DNA of 64,000 nucleotides from Sulfurospirillum oryzae (GTDB lineage: Bacteria; Campylobacterota; Campylobacteria; Campylobacterales; Sulfurospirillaceae). The stretch is from contig NZ_JANZKZ010000001.1 in assembly GCF_025770725.1 (NCBI RefSeq), positions 310,001-374,000 of the forward strand, written 5' to 3'. Each line of letters begins with the position of its first letter. Position 1 is the first letter of the stretch. This document shows, in pieces, positions 37,892 to 48,745 of this stretch. Position numbers and translations under genes: made by a program. The notes beneath the pieces are model-generated. The model ran no database searches. It saw nothing but the letters and a program-made list of their open reading frames with translations, and had not been told where the DNA came from.

Positions 37892-40093
37892 TTAAAGTTT
37901 AATCAATGTGGCACCATACCCACCCATATTAAGAGGCGCATCACCGTAAGAAACCAAAGAAGGGTAAGTGCTTAAAAATGTTCGCACTGCATACGCCAAT
38001 TTTCCCGTTCCAATGCCATGATAGACCAAAACCTCATCAAAACCGCTCATGAGGGCATCACTTAGAAACTTATCGAGTCTTTCCACAGCATCATCTGCTC
38101 TTAGTCCATGCAAATCTAAAATCATCGAGCCACTTGGCGTCTCTTTGGAGATGACAACACCAGGTTTATGCACTTTGGGTTGATTGCCGCTTCGTTTGAG
38201 TTTGGAGAGTGGAACGCGAAGAGTAATGCCATCGCACTCGATCATCGCTTCTTCTTTTTTAATACTCTTAATCACACCTTTTGAACTGCCATATTTGATC
38301 TTATCGCCTACAGCCAAAGGTTCTGATTTTTGCTCAGGTACAACGCGCTTGGTCTCTTGATGAAGCTGGTTAGCTTTGTTTAAAAGTCGATGAGACTCTT
38401 TAGTATCAGAGCTTTTAATCGCCTTTTTCGCTTCGCCAATCGCTTGATTGAACTCTTTGGACATCTTAGAATAGGCATGGTCAAACTCGTCCCTGACACG
38501 CTCTTTTTCATCCCTTAAAGACTCTTTGAGTTTTTCAACCTCTTTGAGCCTTGCATCTAATGCTTCAGAGGTTTGACGCATTTGAAGCTCTAAGTCAATA
38601 TTTTTTTGAATGAGCTCATTGAGCTTTTCTTTGTCTTCACCGTATAAAATACGCGCCTCGGCAACCAAGGTCTGAGGAATGCCATAACGAAGGGCTGTCT
38701 CAAAAGCATAGCTTTTACCAATCGTCCCTTTTAAAAATCCATACGTGGGACGTTCGCTCTTTTCATCGTAAATCGCAGCTAAGAGTTCGACTTCGGGGTG
38801 CGTTGCAAGCAAAGATGCTAACCGTTTATGGTGCGTGGTAATGACGATTTTCATCTCTTTGTCGATAAGTTTTTCGATCATGACTTTAAAGAGATTGGCC
38901 GCTTCATCCGCGTCCGTTCCAAGCTCTATCTCATCGACACCGACAAGTGCCGTTTTCTTCCCAAAAAGCTTACTAAATTCGCTCATACGTCCCGCAAACG
39001 TTGAGATGTCGTTTTTGACATTTTGAGGATCATCAAGAATCGCAAAAACCTCTTTAAAGGAGCCAATGCTAGAGTGTTTGGCATCGATTCGCATCGGAAG
39101 AAGGTATTTACTCAAAATGGCGGCAGAGAGAATGGACTTTAGAAGCATCGTCTTACCACCCGCATTCACGCCCGTAATCATCAAAACCTGTTTACTAAAA
39201 TCAATCGTAATGGGTTTTGGGTTGGCAAGGGCAGGATGCGCAAAGTTCTCTAACTTAATCGCATTGGTTTTAGAGGGAAGCACAAACTCCATATCTTTTT
39301 CTCTTGCGTACGCGACTCTGGCATAGTAGGCATCAAAGCGGTCAAACTCTTTGTTCACAAAAGCTAAAAATTTAAGCTGTTTAGCAAACGTGGAAGAGAT
39401 CTGTTTAGCGTACTTGTAGACAAGCTCCTCTTTACGATCCAACAGTTCACTCTCACGGCTCACCAACTTCGCAAGTGCTTCAGGTACCACATAGAAAAAA
39501 CCACTGCTACTGCGTCCAATAACATTGCCTTTTAACACATGGTTAAAGCCACCACGTACCAAAAGGGCTTCTTGATTGTTGATGTAGTGAATTTGCTTGT
39601 CCGCGAGATAAAGCGCTATTTTTTCGGTGGAAATGAGACGACGAAGCGTACTGTTCATCTCATCTTTTACCATTTTAAGGCTTTGAGCGATGTTAGCAAA
39701 CTGTTCATCAACGCTGGGTTTTAGCTCACCTTTATCATCAAAATAACCGCAAATTTGCGTTATTTCAACGGGAATTAAAATGCGTTCCATCCATTCGCCA
39801 AGGCTTTGGTCATTCAGCATATTTTTAAGGTACTGCATATAGTTAATGATCTGCACAAACGCAAAAATCTCATTAAGACGAAGTGTACCCATCTTCGTTA
39901 AGTGCATCAGCGCCACATCCAAAGAGGGAACTTCAGGTAGAGGCTTGAGACGATCACGCATCAAAAGTTCATGGATAAGTTTATAATGTAAATTGGCATC
40001 ACCCTCCATAAAAAGAGGTTTTTGACGCGCTAAAAAATGTTTGAATGAGGTCGCATAATCGGCCAAATCGAGTTTTGAAAAGAGTTTTTCCAT
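37892..40093 (-). CDS. mutS2: Endonuclease MutS2 with Smr domain
   Basis: 733 residues. No MutS mismatch-recognition domain; core and clamp helices (1-290), ATPase domain with Walker A TGVNAGGKT (308-315), VGVDEIELGTDADEAA, a long coiled coil (~490-600), and a C-terminal Smr nuclease domain (LDLHGLRADDAVERLDKFL ... VYHGIGTGKLA, ~655-733). MutS2 limits recombination or rescues stalled ribosomes depending on species. First two genes upstream are a small membrane protein (2 bases) and murC. Confidence 0.93.
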   Translation of the reverse strand: MEKLFSKLDLADYATSFKHFLARQKPLFMEGDANLHYKLIHELLMRDRLKPLPEVPSLDVALMHLTKMGTLRLNEIFAFVQIINYMQYLKNMLNDQSLGEWMERILIPVEITQICGYFDDKGELKPSVDEQFANIAQSLKMVKDEMNSTLRRLISTEKIALYLADKQIHYINNQEALLVRGGFNHVLKGNVIGRSSSGFFYVVPEALAKLVSRESELLDRKEELVYKYAKQISSTFAKQLKFLAFVNKEFDRFDAYYARVAYAREKDMEFVLPSKTNAIKLENFAHPALANPKPITIDFSKQVLMITGVNAGGKTMLLKSILSAAILSKYLLPMRIDAKHSSIGSFKEVFAILDDPQNVKNDISTFAGRMSEFSKLFGKKTALVGVDEIELGTDADEAANLFKVMIEKLIDKEMKIVITTHHKRLASLLATHPEVELLAAIYDEKSERPTYGFLKGTIGKSYAFETALRYGIPQTLVAEARILYGEDKEKLNELIQKNIDLELQMRQTSEALDARLKEVEKLKESLRDEKERVRDEFDHAYSKMSKEFNQAIGEAKKAIKSSDTKESHRLLNKANQLHQETKRVVPEQKSEPLAVGDKIKYGSSKGVIKSIKKEEAMIECDGITLRVPLSKLKRSGNQPKVHKPGVVISKETPSGSMILDLHGLRADDAVERLDKFLSDALMSGFDEVLVYHGIGTGKLAYAVRTFLSTYPSLVSYGDAPLNMGGYGATLIKL

Positions 40094-40095
40094 GA

Positions 40096-40437
40096 CTATT
40101 TCATTTTACATGTAAGAATGTCAATAACGACACCTTTATCGTTTTGATTTTTATCGTTGGGGATGAAACTGAGTGTCCCACTGACAAAGACAAAGGTAGC
40201 AGAACTAATCTCTTTGCCTTCACAATCGAGGGTTTTACCCTGTTTAAATGCGTTGATAAGTAAGCGGTTCTGCTCGCTATTTTGTGTGCTCTTCGCTTCG
40301 TATAACCATGCAAAGGCAATTAGAAGCGCTAGAGCTGCTAAAATGCCTACTTTAGCTTTTTTGGAGAGAGCATTTTTTTTTGCGTACATTACAAATACAA
40401 TCAAAAAAGCCACTGCCAAAAGAAGTAAAAGTTGCAT
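40096..40437 (-). CDS. Small two-helix membrane protein of unknown function
   Basis: 113 residues. Two transmembrane segments (~1-18 and ~30-46), then a ~65-residue domain, probably periplasmic, that ends ILTCKMK, the TCK coming from a TTACATGTAA copy. It starts in a TAATG overlap with the murC stop and ends 2 bases before mutS2, so all three are co-transcribed. Not recognised as a known family; a role in cell envelope is suggested only by murC. Confidence 0.7.
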   Translation of the reverse strand: MQLLLLLAVAFLIVFVMYAKKNALSKKAKVGILAALALLIAFAWLYEAKSTQNSEQNRLLINAFKQGKTLDCEGKEISSATFVFVSGTLSFIPNDKNQNDKGVVIDILTCKMK

Positions 40438-41747
40438 TACATCGCTCCTCGTAGTTGATAAGTTATGTCGCCTGCTCCAAAACTAATGATTAAACCTTCA
40501 TCAAAAGTTTGCTGATTCGCTTCGCAAGGAAATATCTCAATACTATCATCTTTTCGGTAAACACGCGGTGGGAAAAGTGGGGAATAACGTGCAAACTCTT
40601 TTTCAAAGTCAATAAAGACCTCTTTCTCGCCAGCTCGCCAGACCGGTAAAATAATGAGCTGATCGACCCCCTCAAAACAGTTCACGAAACTCTCCAAATT
40701 ATCAATGGTACGTGAGTATTTATGCGGCTGCCAAATCGCTGTAATTTTTTTAAGACCCATCAGTTCAGCATATTTTTTAGCTGATCCTAACGTCGCTTTG
40801 ATCTCGGTTGGGTGGTGTCCATAATCATCAATGAGCGCAAAATTTTCATGCTTGGTTAAAAGATCAAAACGCTTTTTGATGCCTTTATAATTTTTGAGTT
40901 TTTCACGCGCTGTCTCGACGTCCATCTCATGAATGCTTGCTAAAATTGCCAATGAAGCATCTAGTGCCATGTGAGAGCCAATACCCCACACTTCAAAACG
41001 TCCTAAATCTTTAAGAACAAACGAAGTAAAAGGCTCACCATTTCGCATCACGGTATCAATTTCGCAGATGTCACGACTTGGATAGAGGCGAATCGCGTCT
41101 AAATCCGTTAAAGTGCTGAGGAACTCATCTTCAGCGTTGATAACACGAATCTTTGCACTCTCTAAAAAGTGGCGGTATGCCCCGTAAAAACGGTTAAAAT
41201 CGTAGTTATAATACTCCATGTGTTCAGGTTCTGCGTTGGTGACAATCGCAATGTACGGATTGGAGTTTAAGAAACTCTCATCACTTTCATCCGCCTCAAA
41301 AATGACATTGTTGCCCTCTTTGTAGTACATGTTAGAGCCGTACTGCTTACTCTCCGCTCCAATGACCAAAGAGCCCTCAACCATGGAAGCGAGCATCGCA
41401 CTGGTCGTACTTTTGCCATGCGCTCCACACACAGAGAAAACACGTCTGTTTTTAAGAATAAAAAGCAATGCCTCACGTCTAGGCATAATGCTCATGCCCT
41501 TTTCGCGTGCACGCACAAGCTCCACGTTATCCGGTTTGATGACTGCAGAATAAACCACTAGATCTTGGTCGGTAATGCAATCAGGATCGTGCGGAATGCG
41601 CACTTTAATGCCTAGCTCTTCCAATCCTGCGGTAATTTTCGTTGCTTTTATATCAGAGCCGGTTATCGCATAACCCTCTTGTTTTAAATATTTTGCTAAT
41701 GCGGAAAGCCCAATGCCGCCAATGCCTACAAAATGAACTTTTTTCAA
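40437..41747 (-). CDS. murC: UDP-N-acetylmuramate--L-alanine ligase
   Basis: 436 residues. It adds L-Ala to UDP-MurNAc in peptidoglycan synthesis. Seen: N-terminal HFVGIGGIGLSALAKYL, ATP loop GAHGKSTTSAM (~108-118), EADESDESF, and DDYGHHPTEIKATL. The start is TTG at 41747 behind AAAGGG. Normal length for the family. Confidence 0.95.
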   Translation of the reverse strand: MKKVHFVGIGGIGLSALAKYLKQEGYAITGSDIKATKITAGLEELGIKVRIPHDPDCITDQDLVVYSAVIKPDNVELVRAREKGMSIMPRREALLFILKNRRVFSVCGAHGKSTTSAMLASMVEGSLVIGAESKQYGSNMYYKEGNNVIFEADESDESFLNSNPYIAIVTNAEPEHMEYYNYDFNRFYGAYRHFLESAKIRVINAEDEFLSTLTDLDAIRLYPSRDICEIDTVMRNGEPFTSFVLKDLGRFEVWGIGSHMALDASLAILASIHEMDVETAREKLKNYKGIKKRFDLLTKHENFALIDDYGHHPTEIKATLGSAKKYAELMGLKKITAIWQPHKYSRTIDNLESFVNCFEGVDQLIILPVWRAGEKEVFIDFEKEFARYSPLFPPRVYRKDDSIEIFPCEANQQTFDEGLIISFGAGDITYQLRGAM

Positions 41748-41803
41748 TTCAACCCTTTACAAAAATCTTTTATTTACACACGCTTTACAAGCAAGCTTGA
41801 AAA

Positions 41804-41850
41804 GCTACGCTGCGCTATGCTCTAAAGCTTGCCTCTTTCGAGGCAGAAAT
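41804..41850. repeat. Hairpin-forming repeat, copy 2 (overlaps dapC 3' end)
   Basis: Second copy of the element at 8417-8464: GCTACGCTGCGCTATG, AAGCTTGC and GCAGAAAT are shared. The hairpin here is TGCCTC-TTTC-GAGGCA. It supplies the last codons and stop of dapC (ISASKEASFRA). Confidence 0.7.
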
Positions 41851-42963
41851 AAAATCTTTTATCTCTTTTAAAATGTGTTCTGTTTTCACACTGTTTTCCA
41901 CAAGCGCAATGCGCACATAGTTTTCACCAATTCCACTACGTCCTAAGAAACGACCTGGTAAAACTTTGATGTTTTTCTGCTCATAAAGCTTACATGTAAA
42001 CTCTAAATCGTCCTCAACTTCCAACCAAACGTAAAACGTCGCATCCACTTCTGGCACACCTAAAATTTCATGTGCGAGGCGCAGATTTTTCGCGTATTGC
42101 GCGCGCGTAAGTTCCACATGTTCCATATCGCTCCACGCTACAGCCGAAGCAATCTGAAGCGGCAAGGGAATGCCAGCTCCCACGTAAGTACGGTACTTCG
42201 CATAACCACTGAGTATTTTCTCATCGCCTGCTATAAAGCCTGACCTAAGCCCTGGAGCGGAGCTGCGTTTGGAGATCGAGTTGATGACCAGCACATTTTT
42301 AAAGCTAGGATTGCCTACATGTAAAGAGGCTTCCAATAAAGAAGCTGGTTTGTCGCCCACATAAATCTCGCTGTAACACTCATCGTTTAAAAGCACAATG
42401 TCATATTTGAGTGCAAACTTCACCCATTCACCCAGTTCATCAAGGCTTAAAACAGAGGTGGTTGGATTGTTGGGGAAATTAAGAATGATCAAATCCGCCT
42501 CTTTTAAAGCGGGCATATTAATGTCAGGTTTAAACGCATTCTCTTTGGTAAGATTTAGATGCACAACACGAGCGCGACTCGCAATGGCTGCACCTTCATA
42601 AATCTGATAAAAAGGGTTGGTGTATGCCATAACCGGATTTGGCTTGCCATACAAAAGGTACTGAGGAAAGTTAAAAAGCACCTCTCTGGTTCCAAATGTG
42701 GAGAGAAGTTCACTGCTTTTTAATGTGACATCAAAACGGTTTTTGACAAAACTGCGTTGCGCCTCATTGACATAGGATTCGCCCGAAGATTTGGGGTATT
42801 TGTTGAGCAAATAACTGTTCTTTTTAAACGCCTCTTGAATAAAATCGGGCGTGTCAAACTGCGGTTCACCAATGGTCAATGACACCGCTGAATAAGCGCT
42901 ATTTGGTGTAATATCTTTGAGTAACTCGGTCAATTTTTCAAACGGATACGGTTCAAAATGCAA
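41815..42963 (-). CDS. dapC: Succinyldiaminopimelate transaminase (class I/II aminotransferase)
   Basis: 382 residues. PLP-dependent aminotransferase: NFPNNPTTS, NDECYSEIY and the Schiff-base Lys in NSISKRSSAPGLRSGF. The sequence style matches the Helicobacter/Campylobacter enzyme assigned as DapC in lysine synthesis; substrate specificity is inferred. Start is TTG at 42963 behind AAGGAAG. The last about 11 residues are encoded inside the intergenic repeat, so the original stop may have been further upstream. Confidence 0.82.
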   Translation of the reverse strand: MHFEPYPFEKLTELLKDITPNSAYSAVSLTIGEPQFDTPDFIQEAFKKNSYLLNKYPKSSGESYVNEAQRSFVKNRFDVTLKSSELLSTFGTREVLFNFPQYLLYGKPNPVMAYTNPFYQIYEGAAIASRARVVHLNLTKENAFKPDINMPALKEADLIILNFPNNPTTSVLSLDELGEWVKFALKYDIVLLNDECYSEIYVGDKPASLLEASLHVGNPSFKNVLVINSISKRSSAPGLRSGFIAGDEKILSGYAKYRTYVGAGIPLPLQIASAVAWSDMEHVELTRAQYAKNLRLAHEILGVPEVDATFYVWLEVEDDLEFTCKLYEQKNIKVLPGRFLGRSGIGENYVRIALVENSVKTEHILKEIKDFISASKEASFRA

Positions 42964-42993
42964 TGGTCTTCCTTTTACATGTAAAACAATTTT

Positions 42994-43659
42994 TTAGTGT
43001 GGCATTCCAAATTTTTGGGTGATCAACTCACCCTCTTCGTTGATGTACAGATAATAGAGCAAATCTTTTTTTACACTCAGCCCTGCTAAATAGCGCAATG
43101 CTAAGTTAGCTTGCAAAGAGGCAATGTGCATCACAATGGGGGCAGCAATGCCGGAAGGTGTTTTGTTGCTGATCACAAAGGCTTTAAAGCTACTCTTCTC
43201 AAAAAAACAGACTTGTCCGTTAAAGGCTTCAACCGAGCCATAAAGCCAAGGCGTATTGACCTCTTTGGCATACGCATCAATCAGTCCTCGTGTGGGTAAA
43301 TTATCAGTCGCATCGATGATGAGATCGACGTTTATACCTTTACATGTAAACGCTTCTAAGCGTCCGATGTGCGCATAAACTTTCACAAAAGGACAACGAC
43401 TTTCGATGCTCTCTTTAACCACGTCAGCCTTGAGTTTTCCCTCATCGCCCACTTTAAACGCAATCTGACGGTGAATGTTATGCACACTCACCTCATCAAA
43501 ATCCACGAGGTGAATCTCACCGATGCCTGAGCTTCCCAGCGCATACGCCAAAGAACTTCCAAGACCTCCGCAGCCGATGATAACGATCTTTTTAGTTTGT
43601 AAACTTTGTTGTGTCTCTTCTCCCCACAGCTGCACTTGCCTGTGGAAATAGCGCATCAT
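42994..43659 (-). CDS. ThiF/MoeB/HesA-family adenylyltransferase, without zinc cysteines
   Basis: 221 residues. The nucleotide-binding segment VIIGCGGLGSSLAYALGSSGIGEIHLVDFDEVSVHNIHRQ (~28-67) and DATDN are E1-like. The two CxxC pairs that bind zinc in ThiF and MoeB are absent (TPSGIAAPIV stands where a Cys-containing loop is usual), and the crossover loop lacks an evident catalytic Cys. The start overlaps the nitrilase-like gene by four bases. Function in sulfur carrier activation or tRNA modification cannot be decided. Confidence 0.78.
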   Translation of the reverse strand: MMRYFHRQVQLWGEETQQSLQTKKIVIIGCGGLGSSLAYALGSSGIGEIHLVDFDEVSVHNIHRQIAFKVGDEGKLKADVVKESIESRCPFVKVYAHIGRLEAFTCKGINVDLIIDATDNLPTRGLIDAYAKEVNTPWLYGSVEAFNGQVCFFEKSSFKAFVISNKTPSGIAAPIVMHIASLQANLALRYLAGLSVKKDLLYYLYINEEGELITQKFGMPH

Positions 43660-44447
43660 AATGCTTCCCTTTTACTGACCTGTTTTTTCCATCCCCAAAG
43701 CTTTCTTGCTTCCACAAGACTCTCTTTTTCAATGGTTGCGACAAGCATCTCTTCTTTATCACCTAAGGTAAGTTCTACTTCGCCAAAAGGGGAGATAAGA
43801 CTACTTTGTCCGTAAAACTGCCACGTATCTTCTTCTTTATAACTTCCAACGCGGTTTGCTCGTAAAATATAGACATTGTTCAACATAGCTCGCATTTTCA
43901 AAAGCTCTTCCCAACGACGTGCAGAATCAAACGTTGAAGAGGTAGCGGTGAGGACAACATCCACATTTTTCTTCATCACTTCAGCCCACACCGCATCAAA
44001 GTGAAGCTCATAACCACTCACGATTCCAAAACGAACACCTCCGTGCAGAAAGATAGGAAGTGTGTACTTCGCAACCGCATTGGCAAAAAATTTCTCTTCG
44101 TTCCAGTGTTTATAATTGATCAAAAATTGCTGATCGAAAAAGTGAACCGATTTGGGTGAGAAATGCGCGTTGCATTTGTAACAAAAGTCACCCTTAACAT
44201 TGACGATGGGTGCTATGACATGTAAATCATAATCGGCACACAATTTTTTCAAAACTTCGATTTTATGGTTGGATTGCTCTTTGATCATCGAGATTGGCAT
44301 GCTCTCTAACTCTTTAAAAAAGCTGTTGAGTGCATACTCACTGAGCAATACCACCTCAACCTCTTTTTGTTTGCAGATACGAAAGTAATAATCGAGTTTT
44401 GCTTCGCTCATCGGTAAAGTGCTTAGTTGCAATGCCGCTATTTTCAT
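43656..44447 (-). CDS. Nitrilase-superfamily (carbon-nitrogen hydrolase) protein lacking the catalytic Cys
   Basis: 263 residues. The Glu of the triad is in LLSEYAL (Glu37) and the Lys probably in NYKHWNEEKF (Lys113). The nucleophile elbow, normally G-x-x-x-C-Y-D/E-L-x-F, reads GIVSGYELHF, so Gly145 replaces Cys (codon GGT, one base from TGT). The protein may therefore not be a hydrolase. It lies between xseB (ATGA overlap) and the ThiF-like gene, which also lacks expected cysteines; the pair may act together. Confidence 0.8.
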   Translation of the reverse strand: MKIAALQLSTLPMSEAKLDYYFRICKQKEVEVVLLSEYALNSFFKELESMPISMIKEQSNHKIEVLKKLCADYDLHVIAPIVNVKGDFCYKCNAHFSPKSVHFFDQQFLINYKHWNEEKFFANAVAKYTLPIFLHGGVRFGIVSGYELHFDAVWAEVMKKNVDVVLTATSSTFDSARRWEELLKMRAMLNNVYILRANRVGSYKEEDTWQFYGQSSLISPFGEVELTLGDKEEMLVATIEKESLVEARKLWGWKKQVSKREAL

Positions 44448-44647
44448 GCCAATTCTTCCTTCTCTTGCAATTTTGTATAGGTGAGTTTTGCTTCTTCAAG
44501 CATTTTCGTTGCTTCTTTTAAAATCGCGATGCCCTCTTGGTACTTTTTCATCCCCTCTTCTAAGGAAAGTTCAGGGTTGGAGAGCGTATCTAAAATCACT
44601 TTGGCATTCTCAAGCTTTGCTTCAAAACTTTGCTTCTCTTCGTGCAT
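44444..44647 (-). CDS. xseB: Exodeoxyribonuclease VII small subunit
   Basis: 67 residues from the ATG at 44647, behind AAAGG; the open frame begins 14 codons earlier inside the end of metX. The pattern SFEAKLENAKVILDTL...LSLEEGMKKYQEGIAILKEA is the XseB coiled-coil family. It assembles with XseA (not in the window) to degrade single-stranded DNA. It lies 1 base after metX. Confidence 0.9.
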   Translation of the reverse strand: MHEEKQSFEAKLENAKVILDTLSNPELSLEEGMKKYQEGIAILKEATKMLEEAKLTYTKLQEKEELA

Positions 44648-44648
44648 G

Positions 44649-45758
44649 TTATACCTTTGCGTCCAGTGCTTTTTTAATGTAAAAATCAAACTTATCGTAC
44701 TCTACCAAAAAAGCATCGTGTCCATAGTGACTGTCAATACAGACATAGTCTACCTTTTCACTTCTGCCCATATTTTCCATCGTCGTTTTGATAAACTCCA
44801 TCTCTTCGTGCATAAAGAGACAATCCCCTTGAAAAGAGATAAGCGTTAACTTGGCTTTAATGTGTTTAAGCGAATCTTCGAGTGAGTCATAATTACGTGT
44901 CGCGTCAAAAATATTCATCGCTTTAATGATGTAAAGATAGCTTAAAGGATCAAAACGTTTGGCAAAACTGTAGCCGTTATACTCCATGTAGCGTTCCACT
45001 TGAAAGCGTCCAAAAAGTTCGTACAAACCATCCGTTTCAACGTAATTGCGCCCAAATTTTTTATTCATAGAGTGCGGACTTAAAAAGCTGATATGCCCAG
45101 CCATCCTGCCAATCGCAAAACTAAGCAGTCCCTCTTCTTCAAAATCTTCTAGCTCGTAATTACCGTTTTTAAAGCGAGGGTCTTTGACGATGCCCTCCAT
45201 GGCAATCTTATTCCATGCAATCGCCCAAGCACCCGTTGCATACGTGGTTGCAAGTAGTATCACACGTTTAGCAAAGTTTGGGTATTCAATAGACATACAA
45301 AGCCCTTGCATGCCCCCAAGAGAGCCTCCAAGAATCGCATACGCCTCTTTGATGCCCAGCCTTGCAAAAAGGTTCATCTGCGCTCTGACCATATCACTGA
45401 TGGTTAAAACAGGAAATTTCAGACGCAGTGGCTCTTTGGTTTTTGGATTGATACTCATAGGTCCGGTAGAGCCAAAACAGCTTCCAAGGATGTTGACACA
45501 AATCACGCAATATTTTGTTGTATCAACGATTTTACCATCTCCAATGAGTGGATCCCACCAACCCGCTTTCGTCTCGCCTTCATAGCGACCTGCAGCATGG
45601 TGACTTCCTGTGAGCGCATGAAATACAACGATGACATTGCTTTTGCTCTCATTCATTTCGCCATACGTCTCGTATTTGAGATCGTATGTCTCTAAGATAC
45701 GACCGCTCTCTAAATAGAGCGGTTCGTCAAAATGTTCCACCAAGGTTTGTATTTTCAC
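44649..45758 (-). CDS. metX: Homoserine O-acetyltransferase
   Basis: 369 residues. Alpha/beta hydrolase with nucleophile Ser in GGSLGGMQ (~144), and Asp/His near the C-terminus (ISFQGDCLFM; DSHYGHDAFLVE). It makes O-acetylhomoserine for methionine by direct sulfhydrylation. The 44-base gap from guaB is too short to hold a SAM riboswitch and none is seen. Confidence 0.93.
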   Translation of the reverse strand: MKIQTLVEHFDEPLYLESGRILETYDLKYETYGEMNESKSNVIVVFHALTGSHHAAGRYEGETKAGWWDPLIGDGKIVDTTKYCVICVNILGSCFGSTGPMSINPKTKEPLRLKFPVLTISDMVRAQMNLFARLGIKEAYAILGGSLGGMQGLCMSIEYPNFAKRVILLATTYATGAWAIAWNKIAMEGIVKDPRFKNGNYELEDFEEEGLLSFAIGRMAGHISFLSPHSMNKKFGRNYVETDGLYELFGRFQVERYMEYNGYSFAKRFDPLSYLYIIKAMNIFDATRNYDSLEDSLKHIKAKLTLISFQGDCLFMHEEMEFIKTTMENMGRSEKVDYVCIDSHYGHDAFLVEYDKFDFYIKKALDAKV

Positions 45759-45802
45759 AACTGACCTTATTTGAAATTGGAGTTATCTAACCCCATTACT
45801 CA

Positions 45803-48616
<2,814 letters not shown>

Positions 48617-48620
<4 letters not shown>

Positions 48621-48745
48621 CGTCTCTCCTTTAACTTTTTTGTTTTGACATTAATTAAATAAACACATACCCCAATGACGGCAAAAATAACGCCAATGGT
48701 GGTAAAGATGAAACTAAGTTCCACCGGAGCGCTAAAATCAACCAT
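48617..48745 (-). CDS. 42-residue single-helix membrane protein
   Basis: A short reading frame between ileS and gatA: starts [14 protein letters not shown], has one hydrophobic helix (~10-31: [20 protein letters not shown]), then a basic tail KTKKLKERR. The ATG overlaps the ileS stop by eight bases and is preceded by GAGG at 6-base spacing; its TGA overlaps the TTG of gatA. The tight couplings suggest it is translated. The positive C-terminus predicts N-out/C-in. No family recognised. Confidence 0.7.

Noticed and set aside
45759-45802. SAM riboswitch ahead of metX
   Set aside because: The gap is 44 bases and shows no conserved core or long stems.
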